From NCBI GenBank assembly GCA_022701365.1, contig JAKUHH010000072.1, positions 372,001 to 436,000 of the forward strand: a DNA stretch of 64,000 nt, written 5' to 3'. The DNA is from Mycocentrospora acerina. Its lineage: Eukaryota; Ascomycota; Dothideomycetes; Pleosporales. Positions 22,099-32,329 of the stretch are shown here, piece by piece; within the stretch, counting starts at the first letter, position 1; each line of letters starts with the position of its first letter. Both the position numbers and the translations under genes were made by a program. The notes beneath the pieces are model-generated. The model was not told the DNA's origin, did not search any database, and saw only the letters and a list, made by a program, of their open reading frames with translations.

Positions 22099-23796
22099 CT
22101 AGTTCTCATCAACTGTGTAATCCTTCTCCTTCCTCTTCCTTTTACCCTCACGCTTCGCTTGTCTCCACTCCCTCTTTGCGATAACCTTCTCTCGCCTCAA
22201 CGCCCTTTTACTCGCCTTGTAATCCTTCTTGAATTCTTTCCATGCTATTCCTTTCTTTGCCTTGCCTTTGCCCTTGCCTTTACCTTCACCATTTTCTCTC
22301 AAGTCTCTTATTCTTTGCCGATACTCTCGCGTCAATTCCCTTTTCCTACTTCTCAGCTCCTTCTTTTGCATACGTCTGGATTCCCTCCGCGCAATCTTTA
22401 GTTCGGTTTCTTCCTTCTCCCATGTAGCTTTCGCAATTGCAATGTCCCGATCATGCTCAATCTCTTCAATACTCTTCTTTCCCTTCAATGCTGCGGACTC
22501 AGCGGCTTTGTTGATGGACTCGACACGCTTCAAGAACGCGGTCTGCGCAGAGTCATATTCATCGTCGTCGCTGTCCGAAGAAGATGATGAAGAGTCTGAC
22601 GAATCTGATGAGATGGACGAGTCGTCGTCGTTATCGTCGTAATCGTCGGCTTTCTGCTTCCCCAGACTCTTCTTTGATGGCTTCTCAGTTGCCATCTCTG
22701 GCACTTTCTCAAGTGGATAGATATCGAGTTTTCGGTCATTGTGCAGGACACTAGTCTCCTGGCCTGCATCTCCTACTGGTCCCTGATATGACGGGGGCTC
22801 ATCATACCGAGGCGACTGGCTACTTTCTCCATTTTTCGATCCAGCAACATGAATGCTCTCAGCATCAAGAGTGCTTTCAGAAGCATGAGCACTTTGAGCT
22901 TCCTGTGTCCTACCACTGTATGTCGCAGCCCATGCTCCGGTATCTCTACCAAATTGCTGGCCCATTGCTCCAGCTTGTCTTCCGAACTGTTCCCCCATTG
23001 CTCCTGCCTGGCGTCCGAATTGCTCACCCCATTTTCCCATTCGTCTTCCGAAATTTTCGCCTATTTTGCCTAAATTCTGACCAAAAGCTGCCCAGTCCTG
23101 TGATGAGCCGGATCTGGCGCCATGTCTATCACGGCCACGATTAGGCTGCCCTCCCCAACTACGCTGACCGAATTGGTGACCAAAGGGGCCATTATCAGGT
23201 GCACCAAACGGACCATGACCAGGTGCACCAAACGGAGTCCAAGGCTGTCCACGATGGCCACCTCTGCCACCAGGAACCCCGTGAGATGGACCTGGCCAAG
23301 CACCAGGGATAGAGTGTGGAGGATCATCAGACTCCGCACTACTCGTATTCTCAGATGCTGGAGATGCGTTGAAATCTCCTACTCTTCCAACAGGAATAGT
23401 CTCGCTCCTTGCAACATGTTGAACGGGAACATGCCCCTCATAAGCCGGCGCCTCTTCACGCTCATAAGCATCCTCTGTTCCAGCTTCTTCGCCTCTCATA
23501 CGATACTCCCATAATTCAGACTCTCCTGGTGGTTCATTTGCGCTGACCCGACGAGCTTCTATCTGGCTAGCATCCAGAGAGGCTACACCATTGCGTGCAT
23601 CACTCAATGCAAAGGCGTATGAAGGTGGCAGGTCCTCGTATTGCGGCCCTCCTGGGCTATGAACGGGTGTTGGTTCGAACTCAGTTTCAGAGTCATCGGG
23701 TATCGAGGCTGAGCGGGGTGTGTAAGGGGGGTTGGGTGGCAATGTCGTTGATGCTGGTAAGTGCGGGGCAGTTATAGGCTGGGATTTTTCTGCCAT
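22099..23796 (-). CDS. PPSY-motif charged protein with QFGRQAG repeats
   Basis: A single-exon 565-aa protein that I do not recognise as a named family. The N-terminus is Pro/Glu-rich with YEDLPPSYAFAL, close to the PPxY form that binds WW domains of Nedd4/Rsp5 ubiquitin ligases. A Gly/His/Pro-rich stretch follows (around 165-225). Next comes a tandem helical repeat near 240-290, in which QFGRQAGAMGEQFGRQAGAM is followed by a third, divergent copy. After an acidic Ser/Asp patch (about 395-425), the last 130 residues are very Lys/Arg-rich and likely a long basic coiled coil (IARRESRRMQKKELRSRKRE), ending KRKEKDYTVDEN. This layout suggests an adaptor with nucleic-acid or membrane contacts; that is inference. 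No intron is needed. Confidence 0.7.
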   Translation of the reverse strand: MAEKSQPITAPHLPASTTLPPNPPYTPRSASIPDDSETEFEPTPVHSPGGPQYEDLPPSYAFALSDARNGVASLDASQIEARRVSANEPPGESELWEYRMRGEEAGTEDAYEREEAPAYEGHVPVQHVARSETIPVGRVGDFNASPASENTSSAESDDPPHSIPGAWPGPSHGVPGGRGGHRGQPWTPFGAPGHGPFGAPDNGPFGHQFGQRSWGGQPNRGRDRHGARSGSSQDWAAFGQNLGKIGENFGRRMGKWGEQFGRQAGAMGEQFGRQAGAMGQQFGRDTGAWAATYSGRTQEAQSAHASESTLDAESIHVAGSKNGESSQSPRYDEPPSYQGPVGDAGQETSVLHNDRKLDIYPLEKVPEMATEKPSKKSLGKQKADDYDDNDDDSSISSDSSDSSSSSSDSDDDEYDSAQTAFLKRVESINKAAESAALKGKKSIEEIEHDRDIAIAKATWEKEETELKIARRESRRMQKKELRSRKRELTREYRQRIRDLRENGEGKGKGKGKAKKGIAWKEFKKDYKASKRALRREKVIAKREWRQAKREGKRKRKEKDYTVDEN

Positions 23797-24552
23797 GATT
23801 CAAGAAGACGATTTTTATTAATTTCAAGAGTTGAAGTTCATCGATGCGATGAGCAAAGAGACAAGCAGTGGTTTTAAACCTTGGGTGGGGCGCTCCACTT
23901 CCTGCGATGATGCTGAAGCGCAGCAGGGCTGAGTTCGTTTCGCTGCTGCCTTGCAGCCTCTCTGCAACTCCACCCAATCGCGACTTTTGCGCCACGCGTC
24001 GAATGATCGCAACATACACCAAATTAGATGGGAGGTCGCATCGTCCAGGAGAGCTAACAACAATGCTCGGGCTGCGTTTGATGACTTTGACAATCCGATA
24101 CACCTGAGGTAGAGGCGGAGCAGCGTCACACGCAGAGGCCTGTGGAACCGATATCGTTAATTCGACAAGCCAGCCGAAATGCGGAAACCCAGCAACCTCC
24201 GTCGATTTTTTTCTACTACAAAAATGGTGGTCTGACCAGCGCACAGCCTCGCATGCATGGTCGTACTTTCCTGTTCATGTGGCTCTTTCTGTGCCCATTG
24301 GTTGCTTATGAAAGTCTATTTTAGCGTATATTTTCTAAGTCTAACCTATGCACAGATCTGTGGTTTGAATCATTTTTAGAGTGTTTTGAAAAGTGTTCCA
24401 AGTTGTAATAACAAGACTTGAATTCTTCAATAAGCTAAATTGGAAAGCTAACATATCTTTTTTTTACAGCAGCGTATGGCTTTTGTGAGCAGGAGAACTC
24501 AAATACTGAATTAGTTGGAGTGTACCAGATATGTAGTTTTAGATTGAGAAAA
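23797..24552. other. upstream region of the PPSY gene, no gene
   Basis: About 750 nt between the PPSY gene start and the decayed 5S copy. It is of mixed composition up to 24.3 kb, then AT-rich. No domain-bearing frame is seen. It likely holds the PPSY gene's promoter. Confidence 0.4.
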
Positions 24553-24673
24553 AAATACAGAACAGCGGGGATTCGCTAGTGGCCACATACTTGACTACTA
24601 TTCCGCAAGTAAGTTGCATAAATAGGGTTGAGCGAACAGAAAGCCTTGTTTTCAACGTCCTATGGTCGTATTT
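24553..24673 (-). pseudogene. decayed 5S rRNA copy
   Basis: The reverse complement starts ATACGACCATAGGACGTTG and continues GAAAACAAGGCTTTCTG, sharing the unusual ACGTTG arm and AAGGCT block with the gene at 16776-16894, so both come from the same 5S variant. Differences include TTCCCG to TTTCTG, CAGCC to CAACC, GGTGGG to AGTATG and an insertion in the 3' end (GTTCTGTAT for GTTGTAT). Many are C-to-T or G-to-A. Helices I and II no longer close cleanly. A T-run still follows. I infer a dead copy; transition bias would suit RIP or deamination but is not proof. Confidence 0.75.
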
Positions 24674-24779
24674 ATCATGGACGAGAAAGAATTATTTCTA
24701 TATGGCGAGCAAGCTACGGAGGCATTTTTTTTTAAAGATCATGCAAACAAATATCTTGCAGCAAACAAGCCTCCGTACT

Positions 24780-25616
24780 CTAGCTGCATTCGAAAAGGGC
24801 CTCCTGTAAAGCATCATGTAACCGGGCAAAAACTCCACCGTGCCATGTCCTAAAATCTTCCCACTCTTCCTTGGGCATTGTGGCGAATAGCATATTCAGC
24901 CATCCGCCCACGATTAGATCTGCATAGTTGGCATGATTTCCCTCGAGGTAGGGCCCCGTTTTGTGGATCGTAAACAGCTGGGCCAGTGACGTCAGTGCCA
25001 CCTTCAACCCTACCATAGCCCGCGTTCTTGCCTCGCCCTGTAAAGAAAGATCATCCCAGGAATTCAAGTGTGCACGTTTGACGAAAAGGGCCTTTACAGC
25101 CTCAGCTGTGTCCGGATTAAAAGGAAGGCGCTGTGCGACGAGCATCATATTGGCGGAAAATGTAGCGTCAACGTGCATGTTGAACTTTGCATAGGCCTCG
25201 TTTTTGGACCCTTTGTTAGAAGTTAGGGGCGCAAAGAATATGGTGTCCTTCGTTGGGCTCTCGTAGTCGAGCCCGGTGCGAGTGGAGTTTTGCGGGAAAA
25301 GGCAGCCACCTGAATTAGGGAATTCGTCCTCGAGATAGTTGGCAATGTCGAACGAATCGCCGACGACCCTGCCAGAGTTCGGATTCCGTAGCATAGGCAA
25401 TGTGTAGAAGTCGGAGCCATCGTCGAGTTTACGTGTAGCCGGACAATTGAGCCCCTTGCGAACATCAGGGATGTCGAGAATGTCAACCCAGATCACCTTA
25501 AATAACAGACGTTTAAAGTTGAGCGCAAAACGGGCCTTGGAAGGATTGGGCGCGTAAGAACGGGGCTCTATGGGTGAAGATATATCGTAGAAGACGAGGG
25601 GGGCGGAGTCTGTCAT
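24780..25616 (-). CDS. glutathione S-transferase-like protein
   Basis: Starting at the ATG at 25616 the protein has 278 aa; an in-frame ATG-less extension to 25670 also exists. The N-terminal part has a thioredoxin-like GST fold pattern: LVFYDISSPIEPRSYAPNPS, then ARFALNFKRLLFKVIWVDILD, then YTLPMLRNPNSGRVVGDSFDIANYLED, which contains the cis-Pro (LPM) and the glutathione-binding (E/D)S element. The C-terminal half is all-helical as in GSTs and ends with YADLIVGGWLNMLFATMPKEEWEDF. This resembles a fungal GST branch often found in basidiomycetes and ascomycetes with a YDI(S/P)S start. Glutathione-dependent detoxification or ether-bond cleavage is the family role; the substrate is unknown. The gene is single-exon and lies about 100 nt from the decayed 5S copy. 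Confidence 0.8.
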   Translation of the reverse strand: MTDSAPLVFYDISSPIEPRSYAPNPSKARFALNFKRLLFKVIWVDILDIPDVRKGLNCPATRKLDDGSDFYTLPMLRNPNSGRVVGDSFDIANYLEDEFPNSGGCLFPQNSTRTGLDYESPTKDTIFFAPLTSNKGSKNEAYAKFNMHVDATFSANMMLVAQRLPFNPDTAEAVKALFVKRAHLNSWDDLSLQGEARTRAMVGLKVALTSLAQLFTIHKTGPYLEGNHANYADLIVGGWLNMLFATMPKEEWEDFRTWHGGVFARLHDALQEALFECS

Positions 25617-27220
25617 TTTTGAACGAGGTTGTAAAAATGGCAATTGTTGTAGTATCGGAGCGGGGGGCAAGAATTTGATATCTCGATATCTACAAGTGTA
25701 GTTGCCAATTGTGTGGGAGGATTTAAAAATCTGTTCTATATTTCAACAATAAGGCATAGAGGAGCATGCTGAGTATTATAGGGTTGTCGATTACCTGCTA
25801 GATTTTGAATGCTCGTATTCGTGTAAGGAGAACTTGCCTTTTTGAGACTAGCTGATCTGCAATGCATATTCGGGGCTTAACGTTTCACCATGAGTCACAA
25901 TGACGAAGTATTCCACATCTTGAGTATTCAGATTTTCGAAAAAAAATACTACCTACTGTTATCCTTTTTGATGAAAATGTTCCCATTTGAAACATTTGCT
26001 GTGGCATCCTTTCTTCTCTAACGATAACCAAGTTTCGGGTGCTACTCTTACGTCAAAGTTGAATAGTACGTCTTCACAAAACAAGACACAGCCAAATCAT
26101 TCCATCTTTGTAGATTCCTTAATAAACAATAAAGAGAAATAAGGTGTTTACTGATCCAGGATGGGCACAAGGTGTGACAAAACATGCCGCTAGTTTTCTT
26201 TGCGTGCCCAGTGCCACGCTCACCACTTGTCATCCAGAGGTGACTTTGCTGTGACGTTATTTGACTTGCCTATCCCTATGACGCGAAACCATAATTAGCC
26301 TTGTTTGTTAGTCCATATTGCCAACGTTCTTGGAATCTATTTACTTGCTCTTGTTGTGTCGCTTATTTTTCGGCTGTCCATTTGCAAATTGTAGACTCTC
26401 GATCCAACGACGCACACTTTTTCTGATGCCTTGATATCATGTGCAGGTTCGAGTACACATACCCAAAAACTAATCATTCTGATGCTGTATCAACCTTGTG
26501 AGACGCTGATAGCCAAATTCAGCCATATCCTAAACCTACCGAATAATTAGTTTAACCTCCACTGATAGTATTTAGCTATTGAATGATCTTGGGAATCTCT
26601 TGCCAGTGTTCCTGGTAGTTGTGGTGGCCTCGAGCGTGTTCCTTCTTCTTCCACTCGATAGTCTGGGTGAAACAAACGAGGTGTCAATGCATCATATCTA
26701 ATCCGCCAGATTAGGATTAGCCTTCAGAGGTGACCATGTTCAGATCTCCCTCATAAAAGATTTCCAGTAAGAAGAAATAGCCATGAGATCTATGGAATCA
26801 AAATATCAACCTTAGTTTGGGTTGTGAGCTCGTTGAGTAGCTTGCAACTATGGTGACAGACTTGTCCCAATCAGGCCGTGATTGAACTTCTCAAACAGCG
26901 AATTCGACGCCCTGAGTTGTCAGTTGCTTTACTCTACGAACCTAGCGCGAAGCTGATAGCCCTAATTCATTTATCTTCTCACTCCCAGAGCAAACAAAAC
27001 GTACCGATGAGCAGTATAAGTACAGCCCATGCTATTGACTGAGTGCTTGTGTCAGTACTCTCCTTATGCATATAACTTTGTCTCACGTACTCCAAGCTCT
27101 TTCCATTGATTCCACAATTGACCAAAACAACATTCTGTTCAATTATCGAATTGGACACTGGAAATACAAGTCTAGCCAGAGAAAAGCTTGATATTTTAGA
27201 GTGAAAAACACCTCCAAAAA
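25617..27220. other. AT-rich intergenic stretch, possible gene remnants
   Basis: Between the GST-like gene and the doubtful membrane-protein gene. The minus strand from about 27245 to 26985 stays open for over 250 nt and encodes a hydrophobic helix (SIAWAVLILLIG) near 27030, which may be the 3' part of the next gene. From 26.6 to 26.9 kb small minus-strand pieces read like exon fragments, but splice phases do not agree. I call no gene here. Confidence 0.35.
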
Positions 27221-27935
27221 CTATGAAGGTAAAGGGAAACGGTCGCCCCCTGGGTTAGGATTTGCTAGACGCTTTACAGGATAATTGAGGTATGCCATAG
27301 CCACTAAATGAAATAATGCCTTACATATTGAATCCACCAGATACTCCTCAAAGATTCGCCTAGACATCGAGATATTTTGAGGTGAAGATTCATCATTCGG
27401 TATGTTAAATTGATAGCTCATGCAGTCTCTGATTTCTTCAAAGTTCAGGTCAGTACTAGCTTCACAAATGGTATCGGAAAGTAGACTCGGATTGAAAGAA
27501 CGTCCTCTTCGGTGCTTTATCTAGTTTAATTTGGTAGAACTAACACTCTGGAGGAGCAAAGAATTACATTGCGAAGTGGATTACGCACCTTTGAGCACCT
27601 ATACCACAGGTCGTAGTGGCGGTAGAGTCAGCGAGATAGCGTTGAGTCCAGATTAAGCATTGGCCAAGAATAAAAAGTACTATCGAAATAGCCGCGGTAT
27701 AAAATAAAGGCTCACTTGCTTCCGTGTATATGATTTTGCCCTCGTTCACGATGTTGTTGATGTAGAAAATTGACCCTTGAAGGCTGATTTTGAAAAACTA
27801 TTAGCGACAAAAGTGATAGTAGGCAGTATGCTGCAAAACGAACCTTCGATTGTACTTTAAACAGTCTGCGAGACATGGCGGAATGAATATGGCTCTCGAA
27901 AGTCGTGGGTTGAAGCACTGCAGGCCCGAGGGCAT
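27221..27935 (-). CDS. possible multi-exon membrane protein, 3' end uncertain
   Basis: Putative exons on the minus strand are 27935-27844, 27783-27589 and 27506 onward. Intron 1 has GTTCGT and CAG ends; intron 2 has GTGCGT and an AAG acceptor, which is weak. The joined frame begins MPSGLQCFNPRLSRAIF. It then has a clear hydrophobic span, PLFYTAAISIVLFILGQCLI, and later RSFNPSLLSDTICEASTDL and NFEEIRDCMSYQFNIPNDES. The frame can stop at 27221 without further splicing, or splice at GTAAGG (27324) toward further open sequence to about 26985. I do not recognise the family. It could be a real but unannotated membrane protein or a decaying gene; the AT-rich setting and the awkward phases favour caution. 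Confidence 0.3.
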
Positions 27936-29016
27936 GTTGTTGAGAAAAACATGATTCTGTGAGGCTAGTGCGATTCGAATTTCATCTGGTTACGCTATTT
28001 TATCGAGTCACATATCTTTCCATGGGTAGAAAACGTGCGATCCATGTGCGCATAGTGATTTTTTCAACGAAGATGATGTAATGCTAGCCGGATATTCGAT
28101 TAGATTTTCCAGGGCCAAGGCAACAGCTGTTCAACAATCTGTTCAAACAAAAGTTCAGAAAACTCAAGAGCAAATAGTAGTAGCTAAATTCCCTTTTCAC
28201 TTAGCACATTAGCGTCCAACATCTACTCTCGCAACATTTCGTTAACAAATTGTAGGAACTTTTACCTCTCTTGCCGATGCCTACGGTACATAGGATTTTA
28301 TTAAACTCCGTGGTTCTGAAAAAAAACCTCGCATGGCTATTCCAATCATTTCTATACTACTAGCCCAGTAAAGGAAAATAAAATGCAGTTCAATCATTGC
28401 AGTACCTTAGAGGTAGATTATTCAATTACTCCTAGTCATCACCTGTGGGTTAATAAAGAAAATGGGGAGTTTGGCCACGGTGTGCCGAGATTTAATAATT
28501 TGATTAGCCGGAAGTAGTCAGAATAGGCATATACGAGTCTATTTGAACGTACGATAGTATCCATCACCATTCTGAGAACAGAATCAGGCCCTGAAACTCA
28601 TAAAACTTTTAGGGAAGCTTCGCGCTCTTGTTTGACATCATATGCGTATTCTGTTCTTGAAGAAACTTCTTTTTTGTGGATGTTACCTACAAGGAGCTAT
28701 CTGCCTAGTGAGTGCAGCATCAGCTAAACGATAACCTGGCGCCTTCACTCTCTGACTCCATAACATCATGAAGACAGGGCTGCTTAAGCAGCTTTAAAAC
28801 GAATGATATAGCAATTGAACTTCTTTTCCTCTCATCATCCTTTTTTAATTTTTATGCTTCGGTGTCTCATAGTCATTGTTGGGCGGGAGTTTTTTTTTGG
28901 AAGGTATCATTCTCCAGGGTCTCACAATCCTCTTTCTTCAAGTCTTAAAACATGTCAGAGATCAAGTCCGGATACAAAAATCCACTCCAGCATGGGAAAA
29001 CTCTCCAAAAGCAGCG
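27936..29016. other. AT-rich intergenic region, no gene
   Basis: About 1.1 kb with only short open frames and no splice-supported coding sequence on either strand. Confidence 0.45.
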
Positions 29017-29606
29017 CTATAGACATTTACCAGACATGACGCTATCCATCATATGCATCATGGCAGTATTAATACGACGAACTGCCTTTTCCCCACAAAG
29101 CATTTCTGGGGTTATGGATATGTCTAGACTCAAAAATCTGCTTCTATAAGTGAGAAGCTTATCTACTTTGACGTTGCTCTCAAATAAATATCTGCCTGCT
29201 TTCGTCATGCTTTGCGGATCATTTGTAGCTTCTCTGGATGAGAGAGATTAGAAATTGTTTTTCTGGGTGATGGCAGTTTTTCGAATGATTCATGGCTCAA
29301 TAATTTAAGTGGTGATTCAGCCCATGCCTCTGGATCTTCTTCTGAATCATTCATATGGTGCTCTGAATTGCTAATTTCCGCTTCGCCGTCCTCACAGACC
29401 TCGGGGCAAAATCCATCGCTGTTATATTCGGAAGTGAAATCACTACGTACAAAAGAACCTTGACAGCCGTCCCTATAATTTGGATCATCAAACAAACCAT
29501 GTTCACCTGAAATATCTTGTTCAGTCTCATGGGAGTATTCCAAGCAATCGCGGACAAAGTTTTGGATACATTCCTCCAGCGATTCGAGCGTGTATTGTCT
29601 GTGCAT
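29017..29606 (-). CDS. small acidic hypothetical protein
   Basis: The ATG at 29606 opens a 133-aa frame rich in Asp, Glu and Ser (for example NSEHHMNDSEEDPEAWAESP), ending RKA at 29205. A second frame (MTKAGRYLFESNVKVDKLLT) starts at 29208 and runs to 29017; the ATG of the second overlaps the TGA of the first (ATGA). This could be one gene with an unseen intron or a one-base slip, or just a single 133-aa protein. No domain is recognised. Confidence 0.35.
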
Positions 29607-30888
29607 GTGGTCGTTTGAAAGGGTGAAGTGCGATTTGGTACATCAATCTAATCTAGCCCTAAATTTGAACTTCGGTAAACGGAAGTAACAGAAAAAGGCA
29701 AATGAAGGCAAATTCAGTGTAATGATTTTCAAACGGATTCTACGATTGTACGATGTAGGAATTTATATTTTCTGATCTTCTCACGTTTGCGTCACATTAG
29801 ATCTAAACCTGATGTAGCAGAGTTTGACTAGCAGTTCTACATACTAGTTAATTTGGAATCAAATTGTGATCAAAAAAACATAGCCTTAAAACGTTGTCGC
29901 CTTGCAGTCAAATTGTATTGAATAGCATTTAAATCGAACTGAGGTCATGATTAGAAAGATGAATTTTTGTGCTGCCAAATCAAAGCCGTGTTGCTGCATA
30001 TTGCTCCCTAATTACTCTTTTTTCTTTTCCTCTTTTTCTCGGGTTTATAGTTTCTTGTTCTAGTGTCTAGTTTTTGGTTTTCAGTTTCGATTAGTAATTG
30101 TCGCATGCGGTCGCACGATGGACCACCGTAACCCAGTCTGGGTCGTTCAAATCAAGATACCAAGCAAGACGACACGAAACGACATGATCACCTTACAAAT
30201 TTCAACACACATGTCGCTGACTCCGCTGCTTGCATGCGACGCGTGTGGCGGTCCCAATGATGCACTGATCTCAGCGCGCAATCGAACTTCTACACTCTTC
30301 CCATCACTCTACAACCTCAGACAACCATCGCAAGCCCAACGGCGTCTCATGGCTTCATGGTCTTGTCAGGTTTCTTGGGCATGAACCACCTTGTGGTCTT
30401 GAACATACCTGCGATCTTGTCAGGTGCAACGATTGGTAGTATCCGGTTGAACACTATCTTCCACTAATCAGCTTCGCATCTGACTCACAGTCCATTCTGG
30501 TGTAATTCTCACCTAAAGTATCGAGAATTTTTACTTCGCGTCTCTTGCTCAGCTACAACGAACGAGTCGATGCATTGCCCGGGCGGGCCCCACGTGGAGG
30601 TGCAAGAGTCCGACTTCGCCAGCCCTCCCTTTCATTTTCACAACCAACATCGGTCAGAATCCAGGGATGCCACTATGGCAGCAGTAGATTCAGGAGATCC
30701 CTCATCCATGCCGGGCACTGAGAGCCCTTGAGCGACAGGAATCCGCCTGTGAAGACTTCAACCGCGCTATATAAAAAAAAAGAGCCCCAAAGGCCAGGCA
30801 CTGAGAGCCCTTGAGCAACAGGAACCCGTCTTAAAAGACTTCGTCCGTGCTAGTGAATTATACTTATGGATCAGCAAACAAAACACTA
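29607..30888. other. intergenic region with a tandem gene-fragment duplication
   Basis: Nothing convincing is encoded up to 30.7 kb; the plus-strand frame at 30118-30384 has no motif. The end of the region holds the tandem repeat listed separately. Confidence 0.4.
30714..30851 (+). repeat. tandem duplication of a short coding-like fragment
   Basis: A ~55-nt unit at 30714-30768 recurs at 30797-30851 (period 83). Both start GGCACTGAGAGCCCTTGAGC and end in GTGCT or GCGCT. In one frame both read ALRALE(R/Q)QE. The second continues as VLKDFVRASELYLWISKQN before a stop. It looks like a relic of a longer coding sequence that I cannot identify. Confidence 0.6.
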
Positions 30889-31936
30889 TTAGGGTGTGAT
30901 GAACCCGTCCAAGCCAAATCGAACCGCCGTCAACTTGATAAAGTGATAAAACTTTGAAGCCAATACCTCTGAACTGGGTTGGTTTATGCCTGCTTGAGTA
31001 TTCAATAGCTTGAATTGGAGTAAGTCTTCTTCTTCCAGAAAAAGAACTATCAGACAAAGGATCGTGGAGATCCAATGTACAGCCTGCTCAACTGATTCAC
31101 TCTGTGGCGCTCTTCGGCATTCAATCGTGCCTCGCGATTCATTTAAAAGAGGATGCAGGTTCCAGGTGACATGTCGATCCGGACAAAAGACCTTCACGAT
31201 CTCGTCCATGGTCGGCCTGTCAGAACCCAGGTATTCCTCATATTTGAGCAACATTTCCATAGTTGTTGCGGCGTCGAATCTTTCAAGAGGGTTTATTTTC
31301 GCCCATTGTTTGATACGTTCAGACTCCGGAATAGCTACACAGAGCAACTGGGAGGTTGTAATGATTCCCTCTCCAATTGTTTCGACTTCAGATTGACTCC
31401 ATGGTCGACCTTCGGGTGCTATGTGGACATGCGTCGAGCCGAACGTCATCGGGATTATGTCAAAGTGATGCTCGATGGTCCCGAATAGCTTGCTGAGCTC
31501 ATCTTCCCATCCATCCTCGTTCAAAATTGGCGATACCAGCTCTACTCGATCTATGCGATAGGACTGATTAGCCATATAGGTTTCAAAATTTTCGCAAAGC
31601 ATTACAAGTTTTCATGTCCTGTTGGGTATTCCGATCCTCGAGTATTGTAGGATCGTCCTCTATTTGCCAGATTGTATAATCAGGGAGATCTAGGTTTCTT
31701 ATTCTCGCCTGTATATTGCTTAAATCCAGTACTTCGACGATGAAATCGTGTATCACCATTCGGTTAGCGTCACGAGAGCCAGGAAAGTTTATATCGGTAT
31801 CCAGCTGATGACCATAGTTGCTATCATCATATCCGTAGGAATTCACTAGTTTAGCAGTCGTTTCGGGCTTGGGCCTCAGACCCAGCTCCAATTCAACTCC
31901 AAAAGCGAGCTTCACACCAGAGTTAGTGGTCGCCAT
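30889..31936 (-). CDS. amidoligase-family protein, frame interrupted
   Basis: Two overlapping frames form one ~348-aa protein. The first (31936-31583) starts MATTNSGVKLAFGVELEL, matching the N-terminal FGVE(L/I)EL of putative amidoligases (Pfam Amidoligase_2, COOH-NH2 ligase superfamily). The second (31602-30889) carries VELVSPIL, then TFGSTHVHIAPEGRPWS (the HVH element) and WNLHPLLNESRGTIECRRAP, like the family's WNF..GTIEFRR block. The frames differ by one base, and the switch falls in an AAAATTTT run at 31585-31592 where a single-base indel would join them. No splice pair in the right phase was found. This could be a recent pseudogene or a homopolymer sequencing error. Family members are thought to form amide or peptide bonds using ATP; fungal roles are unknown. 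A neighbouring minus-strand F-box gene lies 390 nt upstream. Confidence 0.75.
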
Positions 31937-32329
31937 ATTGGTAATACTGTAAGACTTAGCTATTTTGTAAACTATTGTAATAATCGCGTCTAGAAAGCGT
32001 GGTGTGCTATGAAAACAACTCTCAATGTTGTGTCAGAGAGTTAGTGGAGCGGAGAGTGACAACGATAGTCATTTACAGAACTCGCCACTTATCGCAGAAG
32101 GCACCAACCTAGGGCAGCCCAAATGGAAACTACAATCGCCAGCCTCAACAGAGACAAGAACTGCCAGCATTCGCGGAAATTTACGGTTGCAATTTAAAAA
32201 TTACAATAATTTACTAATCCTAAGGTAACATAATTGCCCAAGCATTCAAACCAGAAGATTATGAAATAATTTGTACTGAGTTTAGTTTAAAACTTATATC
32301 TTTTACTGAACTCAAGAAAATCCCCTTTC
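31937..32329. other. short intergenic region between amidoligase and F-box genes
   Basis: About 390 nt, AT-rich, with no coding signal beyond a 67-aa frame lacking motifs. It is presumably the amidoligase promoter and the F-box gene's 3' end. Confidence 0.45.
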
